Below are positions 43,181 to 51,857 of a DNA stretch of 64,000 bases, piece by piece. The notes under the pieces were generated by a model. It was not told the origin of the DNA. It saw only the letters and a list, made by a program, of their open reading frames with translations, and searched no databases. Position numbers and translations under genes: made by a program. This DNA comes from Chloracidobacterium sp. N (lineage in GTDB: Bacteria > Acidobacteriota > Blastocatellia > Chloracidobacteriales > Chloracidobacteriaceae), in the NCBI RefSeq assembly GCF_018304765.1, contig NZ_CP072642.1, positions 2,385,819-2,449,818 on the forward strand, written 5' to 3'. Within the stretch, counting starts at the first letter, position 1, and each line of letters begins with the position of its first letter.

Positions 43181-44722
43181 GCGGCCCCCGGACTGCTGCA
43201 CTTTCCCTTCGCGCGTCAGCTTCACGAGATGTGCCTGTACCGACCGTGCGGCCAGCGGGTGCAGCGCCGCCGGCGTGTCGGCATACACCACGGCCACCAG
43301 ATCGGCGACCGTCGTCGCCCCGGAACGCAGTGCAGCCAGAATGGACTCTTCCCGCTGCTGGCGATGGGTCAGGTAAGCCGCCAGAACTGCCTGCGGCTCG
43401 CCCAGCGCCGGCCCGTGACCGCCCGCAATGAGCTGCACCGGCAACGACTGAAGCCGCCGCAGCGAAGCGAGGTATGCCGCCATATCGCCCTCATCAGGAT
43501 CAATGAGCACGCTGCCCAGCCCCACCACCATGTCGCCGCTGAGCAGTGTGCCGGTCGTTTCCTCGAAAAAGCACAGATGGCCCGGCGCATGACCCGGCGT
43601 AAACACTGCGCGCAGCCGCCAGCCGGGCCAGCCCGGCGGCGTGGTGCTCCACCTTCCCATGGCCGGCGACGCCGGGATGAACTGCCCGTCGCCGTCGGCC
43701 AGCCACTGTGAAACCTGTACCTTGCCTTCCAGCAGCCGGGCAGTGATGGGATGGGCGGCAACCGGCACATTCCAGCGCCGGCTCAAGTGGGCGGCTCCTC
43801 CAACGTGATCGGGATGGTGATGGGTCAGCCAGATGGCCGTCACCCGCGCACCACATTGTTCGGCCAACCACGTCAGATGGGCATCGAGGCGTGCCTGCTC
43901 TTCGGGGTAGGGTGAAGCCGGATCAATGACGACCAGTTCCCGGTCGCCCACCAGGTAGCAGTTCGTATGCGTGGCCGGCGGCAGGGTCGGCGTACGAACC
44001 GGAAAGGTGACGATCCCCGGCGCCAGTTCGATAAAAGCTGGCGGCTCGCCATGAGCGGCAGGATGATCATGTAGCAACTCGCGCAGACGCTGGAAATCCT
44101 CCCGCCCGGCAAAACCTTCGGTCGTCCAGCGCAGCAGGCTGCGGACGCTGTGCAGGGTTGGCGGCACAAGCCGCACCGCGCCCTGCGCCCAGGCGGCCAT
44201 GGCTTCCGCTGGCGTCACCCACTGTCCGTCCACCATTTCATCGGGCCAGAGTTCGGGTTCGTCCGCGCCGTCGAGCCGGCTGACGAAAAACGTGGTGTCG
44301 TAGCGGCGCGGGACACCCACCGGCGTCACCCATCGCCCGCCCGGGATGAGGCGGCGCGCGTCAATTTCGACGGCAAAACGCGCACACACTTCGGCAAAGG
44401 TCAGGCGGCCGGCCATCAGGTCGGCGCGTACGGCCAGCCGCGTTTCGGGCGCAGTCAACCGGCTTTCGGCCAGCAGGATGCCCGCTTCCTCGAAGACCTC
44501 GCGCACCGCACATGCACACTGGGCGGCGTGTTCCGGGTCGGTGGCGTGGCGTACGGGTACCTGTTCGTCTTCCGGGTCGCGGCGACCACCCAGAAAGGCG
44601 TGGTAGCCGCCGAGAAAGGGCGCAGCCTGGGCGCGCCGGGCCCAGAAAAAGCGCCAGTCGCCGGCTTCATTCCGGCGCAGTAGGATCACAGCCGATGCGT
44701 ACTTGGGAACAACAGAAGTCAT
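43157..44722 (-). CDS. Nudix hydrolase fused to an MBL-fold hydrolase
   Basis: 521 residues. Residues 1-220 are a Nudix domain with box residues GG...REVFEEAGILL, resembling the acyl-CoA diphosphatase-like branch. Residues 235-450 are an MBL-fold domain with WLTHHHPDHVGG, TPGHAPGHLCF and SGDMVVG, similar to LACTB2-type hydrolases, followed by a winged-helix-like C-terminus (VQAHLVKLTREGKVQQ). Linking the two domains suggests sequential hydrolysis of one metabolite (inference). The ATG overlaps the divergent ATG of the TonB-domain gene at a shared CATG. Confidence 0.88.
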   Translation of the reverse strand: MTSVVPKYASAVILLRRNEAGDWRFFWARRAQAAPFLGGYHAFLGGRRDPEDEQVPVRHATDPEHAAQCACAVREVFEEAGILLAESRLTAPETRLAVRADLMAGRLTFAEVCARFAVEIDARRLIPGGRWVTPVGVPRRYDTTFFVSRLDGADEPELWPDEMVDGQWVTPAEAMAAWAQGAVRLVPPTLHSVRSLLRWTTEGFAGREDFQRLRELLHDHPAAHGEPPAFIELAPGIVTFPVRTPTLPPATHTNCYLVGDRELVVIDPASPYPEEQARLDAHLTWLAEQCGARVTAIWLTHHHPDHVGGAAHLSRRWNVPVAAHPITARLLEGKVQVSQWLADGDGQFIPASPAMGRWSTTPPGWPGWRLRAVFTPGHAPGHLCFFEETTGTLLSGDMVVGLGSVLIDPDEGDMAAYLASLRRLQSLPVQLIAGGHGPALGEPQAVLAAYLTHRQQREESILAALRSGATTVADLVAVVYADTPAALHPLAARSVQAHLVKLTREGKVQQSGGRLQLADVA

Positions 44723-45707
44723 GGTGAATCAGAGGGCGCCGGTGTGGCCGCAACGTTCACAATACACGCTTGGGGCGCACCACGTCACGTATTGTTGGTT
44801 GTGGTTGTTGCTGGTTGGGCTGTGGGGAGGCTGCCTGTGGGCGCTGCCGGCCGGTGCCAGGCCGCTTCCGGCCGGGCTGTTTGTGTCGGATGAGCCGCTG
44901 ACGGTGGCTGTTCTGCCGCCCGACATCGCCGACGACGTGGGCGGTGTTACGTCGGAAGGGCTGCTGGCGGCGCTGGAGCAGGCTTTGGCACGGGAAGGGC
45001 TGGAAGTAGTGCCACGCGCACAGGTGTTTGCGGCAGTCCCAGCCGGCAGGCCGCTGGATTTCAACCCGACCTGTACGGCGGCGCAGGCGCTTGGGGCGCG
45101 GGTGGGCAGCGAAGGCTACGTGCTTGTGCGGCTGCGGCGGGGCGAACGCAGCCTTTCCGACCGGCAAACCATAGTGGGCGGGACGCTGCATCTGTTCGCG
45201 GTGGAAACCCGTACGGGGCAGCTTGTCGCCAGCGAGCATGTGGATTTCATCGAGGGAAAAGAAGGGTTTTTGCCGGCGGTGGCAGCAGGCATCGAAGCGG
45301 CGGCGCAGCGTTTTGCAGCGGACTGGCGGCGGGTGCGGGGACAGACGCCGGGGATGGGGTGTGCGGCGGGCGGGGATGGTGCCGACGAGGTGCTTGACTT
45401 GCGGGACGGGGTGTTGCCGCCCGGCGTGACCGCGCCGGTGCCACTGGTGCGGGCGCGCCCGGAGCCGACCGGACTGGCGCGGGCGGCGGGTGTCACGGCG
45501 ACGGTAATGGTTGAAGTGTGTGTTGGCCGGGACGGGCAGGTGCGGGAGGTGGCAGTGGTGCGTTGGGCAGGGTACGGGCTGGAAGCGGCGGTGGAGAAGG
45601 CGTTGCGGGCGGTGCGCTTCCGGCCGGCCTTGCGGCAGGGGAAACCTGTCGCGGCGTGGTTTGTGGCCGCGTTCAACTTTCGGTCATCGCCTGCGGATGA
45701 CCGGTAG
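44721..45707 (+). CDS. TonB C-terminal-domain protein
   Basis: 328 residues from the ATG at 44721 (a start at 44703 is possible). A hydrophobic N-terminal segment (YCWLWLLLVGLWGGCLWA) is followed by an alpha/beta region of about 180 residues that resembles CsgG/FlgO-like lipoproteins in pattern (LAVLPPD..., LEQALAREGLEVV), then a TonB C-terminal domain (VMVEVCVGRDGQVREVAVVRWAGYGLEAAVEKALRAVRFRPA). The usual Pro-rich spacer of TonB is missing, so it is unlikely to be a standard energy transducer. The transposase gene follows 13 bp downstream. Confidence 0.78.
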   Translation: MVNQRAPVWPQRSQYTLGAHHVTYCWLWLLLVGLWGGCLWALPAGARPLPAGLFVSDEPLTVAVLPPDIADDVGGVTSEGLLAALEQALAREGLEVVPRAQVFAAVPAGRPLDFNPTCTAAQALGARVGSEGYVLVRLRRGERSLSDRQTIVGGTLHLFAVETRTGQLVASEHVDFIEGKEGFLPAVAAGIEAAAQRFAADWRRVRGQTPGMGCAAGGDGADEVLDLRDGVLPPGVTAPVPLVRARPEPTGLARAAGVTATVMVEVCVGRDGQVREVAVVRWAGYGLEAAVEKALRAVRFRPALRQGKPVAAWFVAAFNFRSSPADDR

Positions 45708-45720
45708 TGTGGAGGGGGTT

Positions 45721-46173
45721 ATGGCCAACACATACAGTTCGTTGTTCTACCACGTTGTTTTCAGCACAAAGCAGCGGACGAAGTTCATTCGGCCGGAAAT
45801 TGAGCAGCGTGTTTGGGCTTACTTGGGGGGTGTGGCGTCCCGGCAGGGGGCAAAGGCAGTACAGATTGGGGGTGTGGAGGATCATGTTCACGTGCTGCTG
45901 ATGGCGCCGCCGACAGTTTCGCCGGCGGAGCTTGTCAGGCGGATCAAGGGGGATTCGTCGCGCTGGATACACGAGGTGTTTCCGGAGTTGCGGAACTTTG
46001 GTTGGCAGGACGGGTATGGGGTGTTTTCGGTGAGCAGGTCGAATGTGCCGCAGGTGGTGAAATACATTCAGAACCAGCGTGAGCATCACCGGGTGCAGAC
46101 GTTTCAGGAGGAATATCTGTTGTTTTTGAAGAAGCACCAGGTGGCGTACGACGAGCGGTATCTGTGGGGGTGA
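45721..46173 (+). CDS. IS200/IS605-like HUH transposase, RAYT-type
   Basis: 150 residues, the size of Y1 transposases. The HUH motif is H55-V-H57 in GGVEDHVHVLL and the catalytic Tyr is Y115 (VVKYIQNQ). The start at 45721 has a strong GGAGGGGG ribosome binding site. No tnpB accompanies it. Ten bases after the stop come two REP-like hairpins in direct orientation, and cluster 2 continues for 2.2 kb. A REP-associated tyrosine transposase that acts on single-stranded hairpins is therefore likely (inference). All catalytic residues are present, so it may be active or domesticated. Confidence 0.88.
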   Translation: MANTYSSLFYHVVFSTKQRTKFIRPEIEQRVWAYLGGVASRQGAKAVQIGGVEDHVHVLLMAPPTVSPAELVRRIKGDSSRWIHEVFPELRNFGWQDGYGVFSVSRSNVPQVVKYIQNQREHHRVQTFQEEYLLFLKKHQVAYDERYLWG

Positions 46174-46183
46174 GGAACAACCT

Positions 46184-46234
46184 GGGAGCGCGGGCGTCCC
46201 GCCCGCATCCTGGGAGCGCGGGCGTCCCGCCCGC
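46184..46234 (+). repeat. Two direct REP-like elements after the transposase gene
   Basis: Identical 23-base elements at 46184-46206 and 46212-46234, each with GGAG on the left followed by GCGGGCG-TCC-CGCCCGC. The first starts 10 bp after the stop codon at 46173. Confidence 0.9.
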
Positions 46235-48415
46235 ATGAATCCAATGGATGGCATTTCAACCGTCGCTGACGCGACGGGGGGGGTTGGGGGGCGTCTGCGA
46301 TCCGTGGGTTGAAACCCACGGCTAAATTCAATCGTCGCTACGCGACGATGGGGATTCCACCAGCGATGGGTGGTTGCCCGGATGCAATGATGCGGATTTT
46401 GGGATACCTACGCCGTGGGGCGGAAACCCATTGGGACGTGGGACGAAAACCCGTGGACGTGGAACGGAAACCCGTGGGACATGGGACGGAAACCCATGGG
46501 CCGTGGGTCGTTGGTTGTGGGTTGCAACCGCATTTTTGCCGCGTAGCGGCAACGGAATTTTGCCGTGGGTTTCAACCCACGGATCACGGTCGCCCCCAAT
46601 CATTTTCCGTCGCGTCAGCGACGGTTGAATTCCACTGTGAATGCTAATCCGTTGTGTATCCGTACGGTGACGCCCACATTCCTGTGTGTGGGGGATGCCC
46701 GTGTTGTTTGGTGATATTCAACCGCGATCCGTGGGTTGAACCCATACCCCGGCGTTGAAACGCCGGGCTAAATTCAACCGTCGCTGACGCGACGGGGGGG
46801 GTTGGGGGGCGTCTGCGATCCGTGGGTTGAAACCCACGGCTAAATTCAATCGTCGCTACGCGACGATGGGGATTCCACCAGCGATGGGTGGTTGCCCGGA
46901 TGCAATGATGCGGATTTTGGGATACCTACGCCGTGGGGCGGAAACCCATTGGGACGTGGGACGAAAACCCGTGGACGTGGAACGGAAACCCGTGGGACAT
47001 GGGACGGAAACCCACGGGCCGTGGGTCGTTGGTTGTAGGTTACAACCGCATTTTTGCCGCGTAGCGGCAACGGAATTTAGCCGTGGGTTCAACCCACGGA
47101 TCGTGGGTTCACCCACGATAGGTTTCAACCCACGGAATTTTTGCCGCGTAGCGGCAAATGAATTTTGCCGTGGGTTTCAACCCACGGATCACGGTCGCCC
47201 ACCAATCATTTTCCGTCGCGTCAGCGACGGTTGAATACAACCCTTGTGATGTGAACGGAATGGCCACCGGAAACACCCCTTGGGTTGATTCCACCCGCAC
47301 GAATCCCCGACGGACGGCATTCATCCGTCGCTGACGCGACGGGAACCAATTGGGGCGACGTGATCCGTGGGTTGAAACCCACGGCAAAAATCAACCGTCG
47401 CTGACGCGACGGGGGCATTGGGGGCATCGCGATCCGTGGGTTGAAACCCACGGCTAAATTCAATCGTCGCTACGCGACGATGGGGATTCCACCAGCGATG
47501 GGTGGTTGCCCGGATGCAATGATGCGGATTTTGGGATACCTACGCCGTGGGGCGGAAACCCATTGGGACGTGGGACGAAAACCCGTGGACGTGGAACGGA
47601 AACCCGTGGGACGTGGGACGGAAACCCATGGGCCGTGGGTCGTTGGTTGTGGGTTGCAACCGCATTTTTGCCGCGTAGCGGCAACGGAATTTAGCCGTGG
47701 GTTCAACCCACGGATCGTGGGTTCACCCGCGATGGGTTTCAACCCACGGCAAAAATCAACCGTCGCTGACGCGACGGGGGCATTGGGGGCATCGCGATCC
47801 GTGGGTTGAAACCCACGGCTAAATTCAATCGTCGCTACGCGACGATGGGGATTCCACCAACGATGGGGGGTTGCCCGGATGCAATGATGCGGATTTTGGG
47901 ATACCTACGCCGTGGGGCGGAAACCCATTGGGACGTGGGACGAAAACCCGTGGCCGTGGGCCGTTGGTTGTAGGTTGCAACCGCATTTTTGCCGCGTAGC
48001 GGCAAATGAATTTTGCCGTGGGTTTCAACCCACGGATCACGGTCGCCCCCAATCATTTTCCGTCGCGTCAGCGACGGTTGAATTCCACCGTGAATGCTAA
48101 TCCGTTGTGTATCCGTACGGTGGCGCCCACATTCCTGTGTGTGGGGGAGATGCCCGTGTTGTTTGGTGATATTCAACCGCGATCCGTGGGTTCACCCACG
48201 ATGGGTTTCAACCCACGGAATTTTTGCCGCGTAGCGGCAACGGAATTTCGCCGTGGGTTTCAACCCACGGATCACGGTCGCCCCCAATCATTTTCCGTCG
48301 CGTCAGCGACGGATGAATCATCACGTGACAAACCCACCACATCGCCGGGTTGGAATCCCCCCTCGTCGCGTAGCGACGGAACTGGAACGCGGGCAAGATG
48401 CCCGCGCTCCCAGGG
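46184..48415. repeat. Hairpin-repeat cluster 2
   Basis: 2.2 kb without a supported gene between the transposase and the delta-60 genes. About 14 CGTCGC/GCGACG hairpins alternate with GTGGGTTGAAACCCAC-type hairpins. Four copies of the composite element run in reverse orientation (46332-46582, 46850-47135, 47464-47749, 47829-48035; the last lacks an internal part). Non-hairpin pieces of about 105 bp are repeated at 46628-46735 and 48086-48190. Short open frames here are repeat translations. Confidence 0.92.
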
Positions 48416-48449
48416 GAAAAAAGAGGGGCGGGTTGAAAACCCGCCCCTC
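48416..48449 (-). terminator. Rho-independent terminator of the delta-60 locus
   Basis: On the minus strand a 12-base GC-rich stem (GAGGGGCGGGTT/AACCCGCCCCTC) with a short loop is followed by six T. It lies about 60 bp after the stop at 48507. Confidence 0.85.
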
Positions 48450-48467
48450 CATCATTTCACCCGTTAC

Positions 48468-48497
48468 GTACGGGCGGGATGATCACCCCGCCCGTAC
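48468..48497 (-). terminator. Second perfect hairpin after the delta-60 locus
   Basis: GTACGGGCGGG and CCCGCCCGTAC form an 11 bp perfect stem with an eight-base loop, 9 bp after the stop codon. No T-run follows, so it may protect the mRNA 3' end or pair with the terminator at 48416. Confidence 0.55.
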
Positions 48498-48506
48498 TGA
48501 GTGTGG

Positions 48507-51500
48507 TTACGGTACCCACTTGCCGATGACCGGTCGGTCAGTCGGCACACCGTAGTTCACCGTCAGGTTCGCCGGACCAGCCGAGTTGCTGTTCCGCAGG
48601 AAGAACGTCCCCGTACGGAACACCCCGATGGTCGTCACACCATCGCCATCCCAGTCGCCAGCCACCGCCACATCGTTCGGGTTGCCGAAGAAGAACTGGA
48701 GGTCAGGCGCACCGGACGAGTTCGTGTTGCGCAGCGCGAAGAACCCAACGCTCGCCCGGTACAGACCAATGGTCGTCACACCATCACCGTCCCAGTCGCC
48801 TACGATGGGCGTATCGGTCGGCAGCGCGTAGTTGATGATGATGTCCGCCGGGCCGGATATGTTGCTGTTGCGCAGCAGGAAGACCCCTGCCCGGAACAGA
48901 CCCACGGTCGTCGAGCCATTGCCATCCCAGTCGCCCGCAATCGGAATGTCTCCCGGCTGCGTGCCGTCAATCGCAAAGGCTGGCACCGTCGCAAAGCCCG
49001 CCGAGTTGCTGTTGCGCAGGAAGAACTGACCGTTCCGGAAGATGCCGATGGTCGTGACGCCGTCCGCATCCCAGTCGCCCGAAAGCGGCACGTCATTCGC
49101 CGTACCATAGAAGAAGTCGGTATCGGCATTGCCGGAGGTGTTCGAGAAGCGCAGGTAGAAGAAGCCGTTCGACGGACGGAACATACCCACCGTGTCCGGA
49201 CCGCTGTCCGGCGCCTGCGAGACCGTCACCGTCTGCGACGGCGCACCCTGCGTCGTCACCGTGATGGTGGCCTGCCGCGCCGCACCGCTGTTGCGGCCGA
49301 CCGAGAAGGCAACCGTACCCGTCGGGCCACCCGACGCGCCACCCGTGATGACCAGCCACGGCGCACTGCTCGTCGCCGTGTAGGTGCATCCCGAAGAGGT
49401 CGTCACCGTGAACTGACCCGTGCCGCCCGTCACCGGAAGCGAAGTGCCTGTCGCCGTGCCGAGCGTCAGCGTGCAGGTACCCGCCTGCGTGATGGTGATG
49501 TTCTGCCCGGCTACCGTGACCGTCGCCGAGCGTGGCGAACCCGTGTTTGCCGCCACCGTGAAGTTCACCGTGCTCGAACCGGAACCGCTCAACGGACTGG
49601 CCGAAATCCAGGTCGGGAGACTCGTAGTCGGGATCGTCCAGGAGCAACCAGAACCGGTCGTAATCTGGAACTGACCCGTGCCGCCAGCCACAGGGAAGCT
49701 CGCCGGCACGGCCGTCGCCGTGTACGTGCAGCCCGAATCCGGACCCTGGGTGAATTCGAAGATGATGGTCCTCAATTCTGGCGGCGTGACGGTTTCACTC
49801 GGCAGCGTCACCGTCACCGAACCCGGCCGGTTCGCCCCTGTGTTGTTGGGGGAGAGATTCACCACGATGTCCACAAAGCCCGGATTCGTGCTGCGCGGCA
49901 CCGCCCCCACGATGGTGACAAACGGCGAGTTCGTCGTGATCGTCGGGGTGAGGTTGCACAGCGAAACCGCGCTGCGGGTCATCGTGGCAATGACCATCTG
50001 GCCACCGGCCGGGTTCATTGCACCCAGGGGGATGGGGGGAGGCGGCGGGCCGGGCGGCGGAACCGGCGGGCCGGGCGGCGGAATCTGCGGGAAGGGAATC
50101 GGCTGGGAGGGCGGGAAGCTCGGCTGGACCAGCCCGTAGGAGCAGCCCGAACCGTTCTGCAACGCCGCGACACCGGGCCACCGGATGTCGAGGTTCAGCC
50201 CGTTGGGAGTGCCGGCACCGTCATTCTGGAAGTCGGCGCGCACCGACTCGAAGGTGTTGAACAGACCGCCAATGTAGGCCCGCCGCCGATCCGGATCGAG
50301 CGTGATGGTGTTCACCGTCATTCTCGTATCGGTGTAACGGAGACCGAAGGGTGGTGTCTGGTTGAAGGGCAGGTTGGGATAGTAGCTGATTTCTGAAGTA
50401 GCTCCTGGTGGTAGTGGTGGCGGTGGTGGCGTCAGGCCGCTACCAACTCCCGGGAAGGCACTGCCCGGGGCAAAAATGGAAGCCAGCGATCCCAGAGGAA
50501 GCACAGGCGGCGGGAACCCGCCAAACCCGGCCGCCAGGGCCACAGCATAGGGGCCAGGCTGGAAGACCAATGGCGCATTGGGGTTCTGCCCAACGCCCGG
50601 CGGCACCGCCAGCCATGTGGACAGAAAGGTTGCCTGTGGGACAGACGGGTTGTAAGGCGGCGCCGGGGGTGGCGGCAGGAAGGGGTTCAGGGCATCACCA
50701 AACTCCCCGTTGACACCCGTCCGGTGGACGCGCGCCCGCGTCCGGTTGTTGATGTAACCGATACCATCGGTTCCGGCAAGGTTCCGCGGCCCGATAAGGA
50801 ACGGCCCGCCAATGATGGGCCTGTCATCTGACTTGACAACAATCGTCCGCACTGTTGCAAGAGGATCAAGGTTGACACCAAACGGAAACCGCAAACCGAA
50901 AATATCATATTCTGGTTGCTGACCTGGTGGCTGACTGCGGCGCCCCCCTAGGAAAGTGTTATCCAGTCGCCCGTTGTCTCCAAGCAATCGGGTAAAGGCC
51001 ACACACACGGTGGGGGTTCCACTGCTGCCACCAGGATTGACAATGCTCCGGAACTGTCCGCCGATGAGAATCTTCCCAGCGTTGCTGCCAAGGGACTGCC
51101 GCGCCAAGGCAAAAACTTCACCGCCACGGCCGTTGGAGGTAGCACCTTGGTTTGGCCCCGTGGGTGGATCTGTCGGCTGAGGGGGAAGGAAAGCGTTTGG
51201 CGGCACAAAGCCGGAAGTACCCGTAGCGAAGTTTGCTCCAGCTTGGGCAAAGCTCGTATCCAGCGTACCATCACTATTGAAGCGGGCAATGTTGTAGCGG
51301 TCAACGTTATTGGCACGTGCAAACAATCCGCCAACCACAACCTTGCCATCCGGTTGCAGCAGAATGGCATTGACCCGCGCCCGGTTGTAAGCCACGAGTG
51401 GAATACCTTGGAAGGTAGCATTGCGCGCAATGCCTGTAACTACTGCCCCACCCGGATTGCCACAGAGCAGGTAGTCACCTACGCCGGGAATCGAGAAAGA

Positions 51501-51857
51501 TGAATCGCCAAAGGTCGGGTCCAGCGAACCGGTTGACGTGAGACGGGCAATCCCACCGCGCGGCACTTCGTTGTAGCACTTGAACTCCCCGCCGATGAGC
51601 ACCTTGCCGTCCGGCTGGAGTACAATGGCATTCACGCGGCCTTCGTTGGGGTTGTACTTCTCACCAGTGCCAGGGACGGGACTGGGGTTACTAGTACCGG
51701 GGTAAACCGGCGGGGCACCACAAGTACCGACCGGCAACGGCTGGATGCGCTCGGGGTCAACTGTAGTGAAACCAACGCCGGGTGCGCCAAAGCCGGTCGG
51801 ACCGCCCTTGCGGATGGATGTGTAGCCCGGCGGCGGGTTGGGATCATCCTGCCCCAC
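48507..51857 (-). CDS. Delta-60/BACON/FG-GAP repeat protein, 3' part of a split frame
   Basis: 1116 codons starting at a GTG that directly follows, in the same frame, the TAG ending the upstream gene. No signal peptide. Order: delta-60 repeats (VNAIVLQPDGKVLIGGEF..., INAILLQPDGKVVVGGLF), a Pro/Gly-rich region, two BACON-type domains (CSWTIPTTSLPTWISASPLSG, CTYTATSSAPWLVITGG), then FG-GAP-like repeats (GDWDGDGVTTIGLYR, FFLRNSNSAGPA). Such proteins are secreted adhesins or carbohydrate-binding surface proteins. Without its own signal sequence it could be exported only as a fusion with the upstream part. Two hairpins and a terminator follow the stop. Confidence 0.8.
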   Translation of the reverse strand: MGQDDPNPPPGYTSIRKGGPTGFGAPGVGFTTVDPERIQPLPVGTCGAPPVYPGTSNPSPVPGTGEKYNPNEGRVNAIVLQPDGKVLIGGEFKCYNEVPRGGIARLTSTGSLDPTFGDSSFSIPGVGDYLLCGNPGGAVVTGIARNATFQGIPLVAYNRARVNAILLQPDGKVVVGGLFARANNVDRYNIARFNSDGTLDTSFAQAGANFATGTSGFVPPNAFLPPQPTDPPTGPNQGATSNGRGGEVFALARQSLGSNAGKILIGGQFRSIVNPGGSSGTPTVCVAFTRLLGDNGRLDNTFLGGRRSQPPGQQPEYDIFGLRFPFGVNLDPLATVRTIVVKSDDRPIIGGPFLIGPRNLAGTDGIGYINNRTRARVHRTGVNGEFGDALNPFLPPPPAPPYNPSVPQATFLSTWLAVPPGVGQNPNAPLVFQPGPYAVALAAGFGGFPPPVLPLGSLASIFAPGSAFPGVGSGLTPPPPPLPPGATSEISYYPNLPFNQTPPFGLRYTDTRMTVNTITLDPDRRRAYIGGLFNTFESVRADFQNDGAGTPNGLNLDIRWPGVAALQNGSGCSYGLVQPSFPPSQPIPFPQIPPPGPPVPPPGPPPPPIPLGAMNPAGGQMVIATMTRSAVSLCNLTPTITTNSPFVTIVGAVPRSTNPGFVDIVVNLSPNNTGANRPGSVTVTLPSETVTPPELRTIIFEFTQGPDSGCTYTATAVPASFPVAGGTGQFQITTGSGCSWTIPTTSLPTWISASPLSGSGSSTVNFTVAANTGSPRSATVTVAGQNITITQAGTCTLTLGTATGTSLPVTGGTGQFTVTTSSGCTYTATSSAPWLVITGGASGGPTGTVAFSVGRNSGAARQATITVTTQGAPSQTVTVSQAPDSGPDTVGMFRPSNGFFYLRFSNTSGNADTDFFYGTANDVPLSGDWDADGVTTIGIFRNGQFFLRNSNSAGFATVPAFAIDGTQPGDIPIAGDWDGNGSTTVGLFRAGVFLLRNSNISGPADIIINYALPTDTPIVGDWDGDGVTTIGLYRASVGFFALRNTNSSGAPDLQFFFGNPNDVAVAGDWDGDGVTTIGVFRTGTFFLRNSNSAGPANLTVNYGVPTDRPVIGKWVP

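Noticed and set aside
45721-46173. Complete IS200/IS605 insertion sequence
   Set aside because: No tnpB and no recognisable IS ends on both sides; the only nearby hairpins are the REP-like repeats, so a RAYT is the better reading.
46184-48415. CRISPR array
   Set aside because: Repeats are palindromic, of several types, irregularly spaced and in both orientations; no uniform spacers and no cas genes in the window.
46309-48482. Several repeated small proteins of 60-135 residues in cluster 2
   Set aside because: They are translations of the repeat units in many frames (for example STVADATG, AGGTPALPG-like strings) with no ribosome binding sites.
48501-50396. 631-residue Arg-rich frame on the plus strand
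   Set aside because: Antisense to the FG-GAP and BACON part of the delta-60 gene; composition is an artefact of its repeats.
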